Shown: piece by piece, positions 1-6,041 of the stretch
Layout of the letters: every line of letters begins with the position of its first letter
Position numbering within the stretch: position 1 is the first letter of the stretch
Origin: Clostridia bacterium
Lineage (GTDB): Bacteria > Bacillota > Clostridia > Oscillospirales > CAG-272
Reading direction: 5' to 3'
NCBI GenBank assembly: GCA_017631215.1
Contig: JAGBTR010000305.1
Location: forward strand, 1-6,236
Length of the DNA stretch: 6,236 nucleotides
Translations under genes and position numbers: made by a program
Notes under the pieces: model-generated
Told to the model about the DNA's origin: nothing
Database searches by the model: none
Seen by the model: the letters and a program-made list of their open reading frames with translations, nothing else

Positions 1-290
1 GCAAAGATCAAGGTGTTCTTGCAGGCGATGATAAAGATATCGTCTGCAAAGAACAGATTGATGTAGTTCTCAAGCCAAACAAAGTTGGGCCATTGAAGCA
101 TGTTGAAGTCGGTAAAACCGACAACAAAGGAAAGGATAACGGGACAGAGGGTAAAGAGCGAGAAGATTACTAGGTAAGGAAGAATCATAATGTAAGCGAT
201 CCAGTTACGCTTCATTTCTCTTCTGGTATATTCCCAATAGGAAATGCCTTTTCTGGCAACTGCTTTTTGTTCTGCTTTTTGTTTTGCCAT
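1..290 (-). CDS. Sugar ABC transporter permease, MalF/UgpA-like (partial, N-terminal 96 residues)
   Basis: This is the N-terminus of an integral-membrane subunit of a carbohydrate ABC importer (binding-protein-dependent transport, MalF/UgpA/LacF type). Such subunits form half of the membrane channel through which a sugar is passed from the solute-binding protein. The frame starts at ATG 290-288 and runs off the window at base 1. Residues 1-28 are a basic cytoplasmic tail rich in Lys, Arg and Gln. Residues about 30-59 form the first membrane helix, including the family-typical ILPYLVIF-like stretch followed by a Pro (P50). Residues 60-80 (TDFN...W-P-NFVWLENYINLF) match the conserved periplasmic segment after TM1. 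A strong Shine-Dalgarno AGGAGG lies at 301-306 (minus strand), 10 nt from the start. Codons are AT-leaning (AAA, GCA, ATT, CTT), unlike the GC-rich genes to the right. The fold and role are secure; the sugar is unknown. Confidence 0.9.
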   Translation of the reverse strand, partial: MAKQKAEQKAVARKGISYWEYTRREMKRNWIAYIMILPYLVIFSLFTLCPVILSFVVGFTDFNMLQWPNFVWLENYINLFFADDIFIIACKNTLIF

Positions 291-300
291 TTTCTTTTAT

Positions 301-306
301 CCTCCT
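301..306 (-). promoter_or_regulatory. Shine-Dalgarno site of the permease gene
   Basis: The minus strand reads AGGAGG, a perfect anti-16S match, 10 nt before the permease ATG. It fixes the start of the left-edge gene at 290. The site lies only a few bases after the stop codon of the open frame at 310-312, a spacing typical of genes within an operon. Confidence 0.85.
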
Positions 307-309
307 TTA

Positions 310-477
310 TTAAGATTTCGGTGCGGAAACTCTGTAAGAAGCATACGCATTTGCGGTATCAATCAGAGCTTCGGAAATAAAGTACAGCAACTCAAGCTCG
401 CTAAGAGAAGCGATCTCGTATCCACCGCTGCCGTCCTTTGGCAGGCAAAGAGGAGAATGTCGGAAGACGAGTAAGAT
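310..477 (-). pseudogene. Possible 3' remnant of a gene upstream of the ABC permease
   Basis: On the minus strand, 55 sense codons are open from 477 to 313 and end at TAA (312-310), 19 nt before the permease start and just ahead of its Shine-Dalgarno site. The peptide ends with GGYEIASLSELELLYFISEA followed by LIDTANAYASYRVSAPKS, which has the look of a genuine amphipathic protein C-terminus. No ATG, GTG or preceded TTG start is available; the frame is closed upstream by TAA at 478-480, next to the cysS promoter. I do not recognise the family. The placement suggests the truncated tail of a gene once upstream in the transporter operon. It may equally be an untranslated leader that happens to be open. 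Confidence 0.3.
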
Positions 478-503
478 TTATGCAAAGAAATTTCGTTCTG
501 CTC

Positions 504-532
504 TTTACAAAACGGGACTTTTTTGTTATAAT
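504..532 (+). promoter_or_regulatory. SigA-type promoter of cysS
   Basis: A -35 box TTTACA (504-509) and a perfect -10 box TATAAT (527-532) are separated by exactly 17 bases. TG at 524-525 gives an extended -10. Transcription would start near 539, leaving a leader of only about 30 nt before the cysS ATG. That leader is too short for a T-box or any other tRNA-sensing riboswitch of the kind often found before aminoacyl-tRNA synthetase genes in Firmicutes. Confidence 0.85.
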
Positions 533-570
533 ATAATTTGAAAATAACCATCCGAAAGGAATGAAACGAT

Positions 571-2022
571 ATGCTTCTTTATAATTCACTCACCCGCAAC
601 CGCGATGAGTTCGTGCCCAACGAGCCCGGCAAGGTAAAAATGTACACCTGCGGTCCGACGGTTTATCATTTTGCTCATATCGGCAACCTCCGTACTTACA
701 TCATGGAGGACGTGCTGGAGAAATATCTGCGCTACTCGGGCTACGACGTCAAGCGTGTTATGAACATCACCGACGTCGGTCACCTGACGAGCGACGCCGA
801 CGAGGGCGAGGACAAGATGCTCAAGGGCGCCAAGCGCGAGCACAAGACGGTGATGGAGATCGCCCAGTTCTACACCGACGCCTTCTTCGCCGATTGCGAC
901 AAGCTCAACATCAAAAAGCCCGACGTCATCGAGCCCGCTACGGGCTGCATCGACGATTTCATCCGCGTCATCGAGGGGCTGCTCGAAAAGGGCTTCGCCT
1001 ACGTCGCGGGCGGCAACGTCTATTTTGACACCTCCAAGCTGGAGAACTATTACGTGTTCAACAACTTCAAGGAGGAGGATCTCGAGGTCGGCGTGCGCGA
1101 CGGCGTCGAGGCGGACGACAACAAGAAGAACAAGAACGATTTCGTGCTTTGGTTCACCAAGTCCAAGTTCGAGGATCAGGCGCTCAAGTGGGATTCCCCT
1201 TGGGGCGTGGGCTACCCCGGCTGGCACATCGAGTGCTCCTGCATTTCGATGAAGCATCTGGGCGAGGATCTGGACATCCACTGCGGCGGTATTGACAACG
1301 CCTTCCCCCACCACACCAACGAGATCGCGCAGTCCGAGGCGTATCTGGGTCACAAGTGGTGCAACTACTGGTTCCACGTGCTGCATCTGAACACGAACAG
1401 CGGCAAGATGTCCAAGTCGACGGGCGAATTTTTGACCGTCTCGCTGCTTGAGAGCAAGGGATACGACCCGATGGTCTACCGCCTCTTCTGCTTGCAGTCG
1501 CACTACCGCAAGAATCTGGTCTTCTCCTATGAGAATCTGGACAACGCCAAGACCAGCTACCAAAAGCTGATCGCCCGCATCGCCACCCTCCGCGAGGACG
1601 GCGAGGTGGAGGCCGAGGCGTTTGAGACGCTTCGCAAGGATTTCACCGACGCGATGGACAACGACGTCAACACGTCGCTCGCCGTCACGGCGCTGTACAA
1701 CGTGCTCAAGGCCAAGTGCTCCGACGCGACCAAGCGCGCGCTGCTCGCCGACTTTGACCGCGTGCTGTCGCTCAATCGGATCGAGACCGCCGACGCCATC
1801 CGCAAGGCGGAGCAGGACAAGGCCGCCGCTGCCGCCGCGCAGGAGGCAGCCGCCCACGCAGGCGACCCCGAGGCGCAGGAGATCGAGGCGCTCATCGCCG
1901 CCCGCGCCGACGCCAAGAAGCAAAAGAACTTCGCCGAGGCAGACCGCATCCGCGCCGAGCTGGCTGACCGCGGCATCACCCTCATCGACACCGCGCAGGG
2001 CACCAAGTGGGAGCGCAACTGA
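571..2022 (+). CDS. cysS: Cysteine--tRNA ligase (CysRS)
   Basis: This cytoplasmic class Ia enzyme charges tRNA-Cys with cysteine using ATP. The 483-residue length fits the family. The first HIGH-type signature is HIGN at residues 36-39, and the KMSKS loop is at 279-283. The four catalytic zinc ligands are all present and spaced as in the E. coli enzyme: C27 (in TCGPTVY), C222 (in GWHIECS), H247 and E251 (in HHTNEIAQSE). The Rossmann core is followed by the helical anticodon-binding region. An Ala-rich stretch begins near residue 418, and the family-typical end (AEADRIRAELADRGI...GTKW) is intact. An acidic and Lys/Asn-rich insertion sits around residues 172-188, before the DFVLWF segment. The start is supported by GAAAGGAA (554-561) about 10 nt upstream and by the promoter at 504-532. 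The gene appears monocistronic, with its own terminator. It is strongly GC-rich, with C/G-ending codons. Confidence 0.97.
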   Translation: MLLYNSLTRNRDEFVPNEPGKVKMYTCGPTVYHFAHIGNLRTYIMEDVLEKYLRYSGYDVKRVMNITDVGHLTSDADEGEDKMLKGAKREHKTVMEIAQFYTDAFFADCDKLNIKKPDVIEPATGCIDDFIRVIEGLLEKGFAYVAGGNVYFDTSKLENYYVFNNFKEEDLEVGVRDGVEADDNKKNKNDFVLWFTKSKFEDQALKWDSPWGVGYPGWHIECSCISMKHLGEDLDIHCGGIDNAFPHHTNEIAQSEAYLGHKWCNYWFHVLHLNTNSGKMSKSTGEFLTVSLLESKGYDPMVYRLFCLQSHYRKNLVFSYENLDNAKTSYQKLIARIATLREDGEVEAEAFETLRKDFTDAMDNDVNTSLAVTALYNVLKAKCSDATKRALLADFDRVLSLNRIETADAIRKAEQDKAAAAAAQEAAAHAGDPEAQEIEALIAARADAKKQKNFAEADRIRAELADRGITLIDTAQGTKWERN

Positions 2023-2024
2023 CG

Positions 2025-2048
2025 GAGGACGAGAGGACGAGAGGACGA
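2025..2048 (+). repeat. Three perfect tandem copies of GAGGACGA
   Basis: Copies lie at 2025-2032, 2033-2040 and 2041-2048, beginning two bases after the cysS stop codon. The repeat is non-coding. It could be a replication-slippage array. Its purine-rich, Shine-Dalgarno-like core (GAGGA) has no start codon placed to use it except an ATG-less continuation. Confidence 0.9.
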
Positions 2049-2082
2049 TGCAAGGGGGATTTTTAAAAAAATCCCCCCTGCA
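2049..2082 (+). repeat. Hairpin-forming inverted repeat in the cysS 3' region
   Basis: GGGGGATTTTT (2054-2064) pairs with AAAAATCCCCC (2067-2077). After one A/C mismatch, TGCA (2049-2052) pairs with TGCA (2079-2082). No T-tract follows on either strand, so it does not look like an intrinsic terminator. It lies between the tandem repeat and the real terminator and would be in the 3' untranslated region of cysS mRNA. Confidence 0.65.
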
Positions 2083-2106
2083 CCCCCAAAAACTTGAATG
2101 AATAGG

Positions 2107-2145
2107 AAGAGGCATAGGCGAGCGCTTGTGCCTCTTTTGTTTTTG
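2107..2145 (+). terminator. Rho-independent terminator of cysS
   Basis: AAGAGGCATAGGC (2107-2119) pairs with GCTTGTGCCTCTT (2124-2136) around a GAGC tetraloop, giving a 13-bp stem with two G-U pairs. The T-rich run TTTTGTTTTTG follows. It ends cysS transcription and separates it from the lepA operon. Confidence 0.85.
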
Positions 2146-2240
2146 CGCCACATCCCCCACCGTCCTCCCCTCCGCTTTCACACCGCGCTCTATCCTTTCT
2201 CCTATGCCAGCGGCGAGCCACCCAAACAAAAGCACCGCAC
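2146..2240. other. C-rich intergenic stretch, no feature seen
   Basis: This pyrimidine- and C-rich DNA lies between the cysS terminator and repeat copy A. I find no start codon with a ribosome-binding site, no promoter-like pair of boxes and no strong hairpin. Open frames crossing it on both strands have biased composition only and look like shadows. Confidence 0.5.
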
Positions 2241-2580
2241 CCCCGCCAACCCCATCTTGGGCGCGCGATATTGCGCCCAAGATGGTACGGTTTTGCTAAA
2301 CTGCATCTCCAAGCCGCGCCTTGCGTAGCGAAGCGGAGCACCGAAGCGGCTTGCGGTACGCCGCCCGCAGGCGGCGCGGGGGTCAAGGGGGCAAAGCCCC
2401 TTGCTCGCTTTCTTGGTTACTTCTTTGACGAGCGTTAAAGAAGTAACACCACAGCACAGTGCAGCGAGCGCGTCGCGAAGCGACAGTGGGCGCGTAAAAA
2501 GGAGAAGACGTAAAGCCCCCCACAAGCCCCTCCCCCCAAAAAAATCATCTCCCCCGCGCCCCAAAATATCAAAAAACATC
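2241..2580 (+). repeat. Multi-hairpin repeat element, copy A
   Basis: This is a non-coding array of successive hairpins. H1 is CCATCTTGGGCGC (2252-2264) with GCGCCCAAGATGG (2273-2285). H2 is CAAGCCGC (2310-2317) with GCGGCTTG (2346-2353). H2b is CGCCGCC (2359-2365) with GGCGGCG (2370-2376). H3 is CAAGGGG (2384-2390) with CCCCTTG (2397-2403). H4 is GTTACTTCTTTGAC (2416-2429) with GTTAAAGAAGTAAC (2434-2447) around GAGC. H5 is GTCGC (2472-2476) with GCGAC (2480-2484) around GAA. A C-rich and A-rich tail containing CTCCCCCGC (2549-2557) ends at the lepA -35 box. The same order is found inverted at 5757-6041 (copy B), with H2b missing there. No coding potential is convincing. It could be a structured RNA, a REP/BIME-like repeat or a non-autonomous mobile element. 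The outer limits are approximate. Confidence 0.75.
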
Positions 2581-2609
2581 TTGCACACGGCGCATTTTTC
2601 CGTTATAAT
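2581..2609 (+). promoter_or_regulatory. SigA-type promoter of the lepA-hemW operon
   Basis: A -35 box TTGCAC (2581-2586) and a perfect -10 box TATAAT (2604-2609) are 17 bases apart. The start point would be near 2616. The 12 bases GTTATAATATAA around the -10 box are identical to those of the cysS promoter. The promoter abuts the tail of repeat copy A. A small hairpin, TCGGC (2629-2633) with GCCGA (2638-2642) around GCAC, lies in the leader just before the ribosome-binding site. Confidence 0.85.
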
Positions 2610-2663
2610 ATAAAATGAATGAATATGCTCGGCGCACGCCGAAGAAAAAATAGAGGATTTTTT

Positions 2664-4487
2664 ATGGCAAACAACGAAAGAATGTCCCACATTCGCAATT
2701 TCTCCATCATCGCCCACATCGACCACGGCAAGAGCACGCTCGCCGACCGTCTGCTGGAGGCGACGCAGACCGTTGCCCAGCGCGATATGGAGGCTCAGCT
2801 GCTCGACAATATGGATCTTGAGCGCGAGAGAGGCATCACCATCAAGGCGCGCGCCGTCAAGCTCGACTACGAGGCGCCCGACGGCGAGCATTACACGCTC
2901 AATCTGATCGACACGCCCGGTCACGTCGACTTCAACTACGAGGTCTCGCGCTCGCTCAACGCTTGCGAGGGCGCTCTGCTCGTCGTCGACGCCAGCCAGG
3001 GCATCGAGGCGCAGACGCTGGCCAACGCCTATCTCGCCATCGACGCGGATCTGGAGATCGTGCCCGTCATCAACAAGATCGACCTGCCCTCGGCTGACAT
3101 TGAAAAGTGCCGCGCCGAGATCGAGGACGTGATCGGCATTCCCGCCGAGGGCTGTCCCGCCGTGTCCGCCAAGGTCGGTCTCAACATTCCCGACGTGCTG
3201 GAGGCGGTCATCCGCGACGTTCCCGCGCCCGAGGGCGACGAGGACGCACCGCTCAAGGCGCTCGTCTTCGACTCCTACTACGACAGCTATCTCGGCGTCG
3301 TGGTTATGGTGCGTCTGCGTGACGGCTCCGTCCGCGCGGGCGACCGTATGATGATGATGAGCACGGGCGCGCAGTTCGACATCGTCGACGTCGGCACGCT
3401 CGAGCCGTTTGGTCTGAAGAAGTGCGACGTGCTTCGCGCGGGTGAGGTCGGTTATATCACCGCCTCGATCAAGAGCGTGGGCGACACGCAGGTGGGCGAC
3501 ACGGTGACGCTGGCCACCAACCCCGCCACCGAGGCGCTGCCAGGCTTCCGTCCTGCGCAGTCGATGGTCTATGCGGGTATCTACCCCGCCGACGGCGCAC
3601 GCTACGGAGATTTGCGCGACGCGCTTGAAAAGCTGCAGCTCAACGACGCGGCGCTCCTCTTTGAGCCCGAGACGTCCATCGCGCTCGGCTTTGGCTTCCG
3701 CTGCGGCTTCCTCGGTCTTCTTCACATGGAGATCATTGAGGAGCGACTGGAGCGAGAGTTCAACCTCGACCTCATCACGACCGCACCCAGCGTTATCTAC
3801 AAGATCGAGAAGCGCGACGGCACGGTCACTATGATCGACAACCCCTCCAACTACCCCGACGCGGCCGAGATCGCGCAGGCCTTCGAGCCCGTCGTGCGGG
3901 CATCCATCATCACGCCGACCGACTTTGTGGGCAACCTGATGGATCTGTGCCAGGATCGCCGCGGTGTGTTCATCGATATGAAATACCTCGACCAGACGCG
4001 CGTCGAGCTGCACTACGATCTGCCGCTGGGTGAGATCGTCTACGATTTCTTCGACGCGCTCAAGAGCCGCTCGCGCGGTTACGCCTCGCTCGACTACGAG
4101 ATGAAGGGCTACGAGCCCTCCAAGCTCGTCAAGCTCGACTTCCTGCTCAACGGCGAGCAGGTCGACGCCCTCTCCTTCATCGTTCACGAGGACAAGGCGT
4201 ACGGTCGCGCCCGCAAGATCGCGGAGAAGCTCAAGGACAACATCCCGAGACAGCTCTTCGAGGTGCCCATTCAGGCCGCCATCGGCGCCAAGATCATCGC
4301 CCGCGAGACGGTCAAGGCGATGCGTAAGGACGTGCTGGCCAAGTGCTACGGCGGTGATATCACGCGTAAGAAGAAGCTGCTCGAGAAGCAGAAGGAGGGC
4401 AAGAAGAAGATGCGCCAGCTGGGTAGCGTTCAGATCTCGCCCGAGGCGTTTATGGCCGTCCTCAAGCTGGATGATGAAGAAAAATAA
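2664..4487 (+). CDS. lepA: Elongation factor 4, ribosomal back-translocase GTPase
   Basis: EF4/LepA is a translational GTPase that binds the ribosome, promotes back-translocation or rescues stalled complexes, and influences initiation and 30S biogenesis. The product is 607 residues, the family norm (about 600). The G motifs are complete: P-loop AHIDHGKST (17-25), switch [14 protein letters not shown] (83-87), NKID (137-140) and SAK (168-170). The EF-G-like domains follow, and the C-terminus carries the LepA-specific basic domain ([18 protein letters not shown] ... [10 protein letters not shown]). The ATG at 2664 is chosen over the in-frame ATG at 2619 because AGAGGA (2652-2657) sits 6 nt before it. 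The earlier ATG lies almost on the predicted transcription start and would add 15 non-conserved residues. The gene is first in an operon with hemW and overlaps it by 17 nt. Confidence 0.97.
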   Translation: MANNERMSHIRNFSIIAHIDHGKSTLADRLLEATQTVAQRDMEAQLLDNMDLERERGITIKARAVKLDYEAPDGEHYTLNLIDTPGHVDFNYEVSRSLNACEGALLVVDASQGIEAQTLANAYLAIDADLEIVPVINKIDLPSADIEKCRAEIEDVIGIPAEGCPAVSAKVGLNIPDVLEAVIRDVPAPEGDEDAPLKALVFDSYYDSYLGVVVMVRLRDGSVRAGDRMMMMSTGAQFDIVDVGTLEPFGLKKCDVLRAGEVGYITASIKSVGDTQVGDTVTLATNPATEALPGFRPAQSMVYAGIYPADGARYGDLRDALEKLQLNDAALLFEPETSIALGFGFRCGFLGLLHMEIIEERLEREFNLDLITTAPSVIYKIEKRDGTVTMIDNPSNYPDAAEIAQAFEPVVRASIITPTDFVGNLMDLCQDRRGVFIDMKYLDQTRVELHYDLPLGEIVYDFFDALKSRSRGYASLDYEMKGYEPSKLVKLDFLLNGEQVDALSFIVHEDKAYGRARKIAEKLKDNIPRQLFEVPIQAAIGAKIIARETVKAMRKDVLAKCYGGDITRKKKLLEKQKEGKKKMRQLGSVQISPEAFMAVLKLDDEEK

Positions 4488-5607
4488 GGCGACGGCGGGG
4501 CTGTATCTGCACATCCCCTTCTGTCTGCAAAAGTGTCTGTACTGCGATTTTTGCTCGTTTGCGGGGCAGGACGGCGACACGCACGCGCGATACGTCGAGA
4601 GGCTGTGCCGCGAGATCGTCGACCGCGCCGTATCGGTCGGTCAGCTGACCTTTGATACGGTCTATTTCGGCGGCGGCACGCCCACGCTGCTCTCGCCCGA
4701 CCTGCTCGGTCGTGTGCTGGATACGGCACGGACGCATCTTTGCATCCTACCCGACGCCGAGGTGACGGTGGAGTGCAATCCCGCCACGGCGGATGCCGCC
4801 AAGCTCTCGCTACTGCGCGAGGCGGGCGTCAACCGTTTGAGCATTGGCTTGCAGAGCGCCGACGACGGAGAGCTGCGCGCGCTCGGTCGCGCTCACACGG
4901 CCAAGGCGGCCATCGAGACGGTGCGTGCGGCGCGGCAGGCGGGGTTTGGTAATCTGTCGCTTGACGTGATGCTGGGCATTCCCCATCAGACGCGCGACAG
5001 CCTTGACCGCACGCTGGACACCCTTCTCTCGCTTTCGCCCGAGCATATCTCGGCGTACAGTCTTATTCTGGAGGAAGGCACGCCCTTTTACGATGCAAGA
5101 GATACGCTTCCTCTGCCCGACGAGGACACGGTGGTCGCGCTGACCGAGCAGGCATTTGCCACGCTGGCGGGCGCGGGCTACGCACGCTATGAGATCAGCA
5201 ATTTCGCTCGGGCGGGCTTTGAGTCGCGCCACAATCTGCACTACTGGCGTATGGACGACTATCTCGGCGTTGGCATTGCGGCGCACTCGCTCATTGGTCG
5301 CGAGCGGCTACAAAACCGCCCCGATCTTGCCGCTTATCTTGACGGCGAGGACATCACCGAGCGCGAGGAGCTGCTTTCGGACGAGGTGGCACGCGACGAG
5401 TACGTGATGCTGGGGCTGCGGTTGGTCGAGGGCATTGACAAGCGGGAATTTCGCGAGCGCTTCGGCTTGGAGTTTGACGCGCTCTACCCTGCCATCAAGG
5501 GTTATGCGCGTATGGGCTTGATGCTGGACACGCCCGACCGCGCGGCGTTCACGGACAAGGGATTTGCCGTGAGCAACGCGGTGCTGGCGGAGATGTTATT
5601 TAATTAG
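4471..5607 (+). CDS. hemW: Radical SAM heme chaperone HemW (coproporphyrinogen oxidase-like)
   Basis: HemW is a HemN-like radical SAM protein that binds heme and hands it to membrane or respiratory proteins; it is not itself a coproporphyrinogen III dehydrogenase. The product is 378 residues (377 if the adjacent second ATG at 4474 is used), as expected. The cluster motif CxxxCxxC is at residues 18, 22 and 25 ([14 protein letters not shown]). The glycine-rich SAM motif FGGGTPT is at 66-72. The HemW-diagnostic HNxxYW motif is at 254-259 (HNLHYW). The conserved YEISNFA segment and the C-terminal winged-helix-like HemN_C region are present. An extra Cys (C28) follows the cluster motif at the third position after C25, not at the CxC position of HemN. 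The start overlaps the last 17 nt of lepA and has no clear Shine-Dalgarno site, which implies translational coupling. lepA-hemW order is widespread in Firmicutes, where hrcA often follows; here it does not. Confidence 0.94.
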   Translation: MMKKNKATAGLYLHIPFCLQKCLYCDFCSFAGQDGDTHARYVERLCREIVDRAVSVGQLTFDTVYFGGGTPTLLSPDLLGRVLDTARTHLCILPDAEVTVECNPATADAAKLSLLREAGVNRLSIGLQSADDGELRALGRAHTAKAAIETVRAARQAGFGNLSLDVMLGIPHQTRDSLDRTLDTLLSLSPEHISAYSLILEEGTPFYDARDTLPLPDEDTVVALTEQAFATLAGAGYARYEISNFARAGFESRHNLHYWRMDDYLGVGIAAHSLIGRERLQNRPDLAAYLDGEDITEREELLSDEVARDEYVMLGLRLVEGIDKREFRERFGLEFDALYPAIKGYARMGLMLDTPDRAAFTDKGFAVSNAVLAEMLFN

Positions 5608-5612
5608 AGGGG

Positions 5613-5633
5613 AATGCTGTGGGAAACAGCATT
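5613..5633 (+). other. Perfect 8-bp hairpin just after hemW
   Basis: AATGCTGT (5613-5620) pairs with ACAGCATT (5626-5633) around GGGAA, six bases after the hemW stop. No T-run follows, so it is not a canonical terminator. It may stabilise the 3' end of the operon mRNA or assist the terminator about 90 nt further on. The bases between it and that terminator contain nothing else I can name. Confidence 0.5.
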
Positions 5634-5723
5634 GGAGCGAGTCCCGATTGGCGGAAATCCGTTGGGGTTTTGTGAAGCTTCCAGGCGCACGCAAACGGTT
5701 GGGATGATGATGATTTGTTTACG

Positions 5724-5755
5724 AAAAAAGGGAGAGCTGATGCTTTCCCTTTTTT
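5724..5755. terminator. Strong bidirectional intrinsic terminator after lepA-hemW
   Basis: AAAAAAGGGAGAG (5724-5736) pairs with CTTTCCCTTTTTT (5743-5755) around CTGATG, giving a 13-bp stem with one wobble. The T-run on the plus strand continues (TTTTTTGTTTG). On the minus strand the A-run becomes TTTTTT, so the same stem can also stop transcription arriving from the right, that is, from repeat copy B. Confidence 0.85.
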
Positions 5756-5756
5756 G

Positions 5757-6041
5757 TTTGTTGAGATTTTTGGGCGGGGGAGTTTTTATGCTGAACAACT
5801 TCGTTCCTTTTCGCTCACACTGCGTCCTTCGGACGCGCGCTCGCGGCTTGTTGTTGATGTTCATTCTTTGGCGCACGCCAAAGAACGAACCAAGAAAGCG
5901 TGCCAAAGGGCAAGCCCTTTGGAAACCCGCCCGCAAGCCGCTTCGGTGCTCCGCTTCGCTACGCAAGGCGCGGCTTGAAGGTTTTGTTCGGCGTGAATTC
6001 TCCGTCTTGTTCGGCACCGCCTCCAAGACGGGTTGGGCTGG
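5757..6041 (-). repeat. Multi-hairpin repeat element, copy B (inverted)
   Basis: Read on the minus strand, this has the same order as copy A. It starts with CCAGCCCAAC (6041-6032). H1 is CCGTCTTG (6031-6024) with CAAGACGG (6009-6002). H2 is identical to that of copy A (within 5931-5977, a 47-bp exact match). H3 is CCAAAGGG (5922-5915) with CCCTTTGG (5910-5903). The shared CGCTTTCTTGGTT (5900-5888) follows. H4 is GTTCGTTCTTTGGC (5890-5877) with GCCAAAGAATGAAC (5872-5859). H5 is GCGTCC (5836-5831) with GGACGC (5827-5822) around GAA. The tail contains CTCCCCCGC (5782-5774). Hairpin H2b of copy A is absent. Long frames of about 190 codons cross it on both strands, but they have no ribosome-binding site and run through the hairpins. 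I regard them as spurious. Confidence 0.75.

Noticed and set aside
244..474. 76-codon plus-strand frame overlapping the permease start
   Set aside because: It is antisense to the permease N-terminus and its Shine-Dalgarno site. No ribosome-binding site is seen, and the peptide has no family likeness.
586..2280. 564-codon minus-strand open frame opposite cysS
   Set aside because: It is antisense to a fully supported CysRS gene. The long opening is a by-product of strong C/G third-position bias; the protein is low-complexity (Val, Leu, Gly, Asp) with no recognisable domain and it runs through the cysS terminator.
2241..2580. CRISPR array
   Set aside because: The repeated parts are different hairpins in series, not one direct repeat with equal spacers, and no cas gene is present.
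2619..2663. Upstream ATG giving LepA 15 extra residues
   Set aside because: It is about 3 bases from the predicted transcription start, has no ribosome-binding site, and the extension ([15 protein letters not shown]) is not part of the LepA family. ATG 2664 has a well-placed AGAGGA.
2202..4580. 792-codon minus-strand open frame opposite lepA
   Set aside because: It is a shadow of lepA caused by codon bias. It continues through the lepA promoter and the hairpins of repeat copy A, and no ribosome-binding site or known motif was seen.
5641..5720. Small RNA or tRNA-like fold between the hemW hairpin and the terminator
   Set aside because: Only very short pairings (CGGA with TCCG and the like) can be drawn. 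There is no tRNA T-loop or anticodon arm, so it is treated as 3' untranslated sequence.
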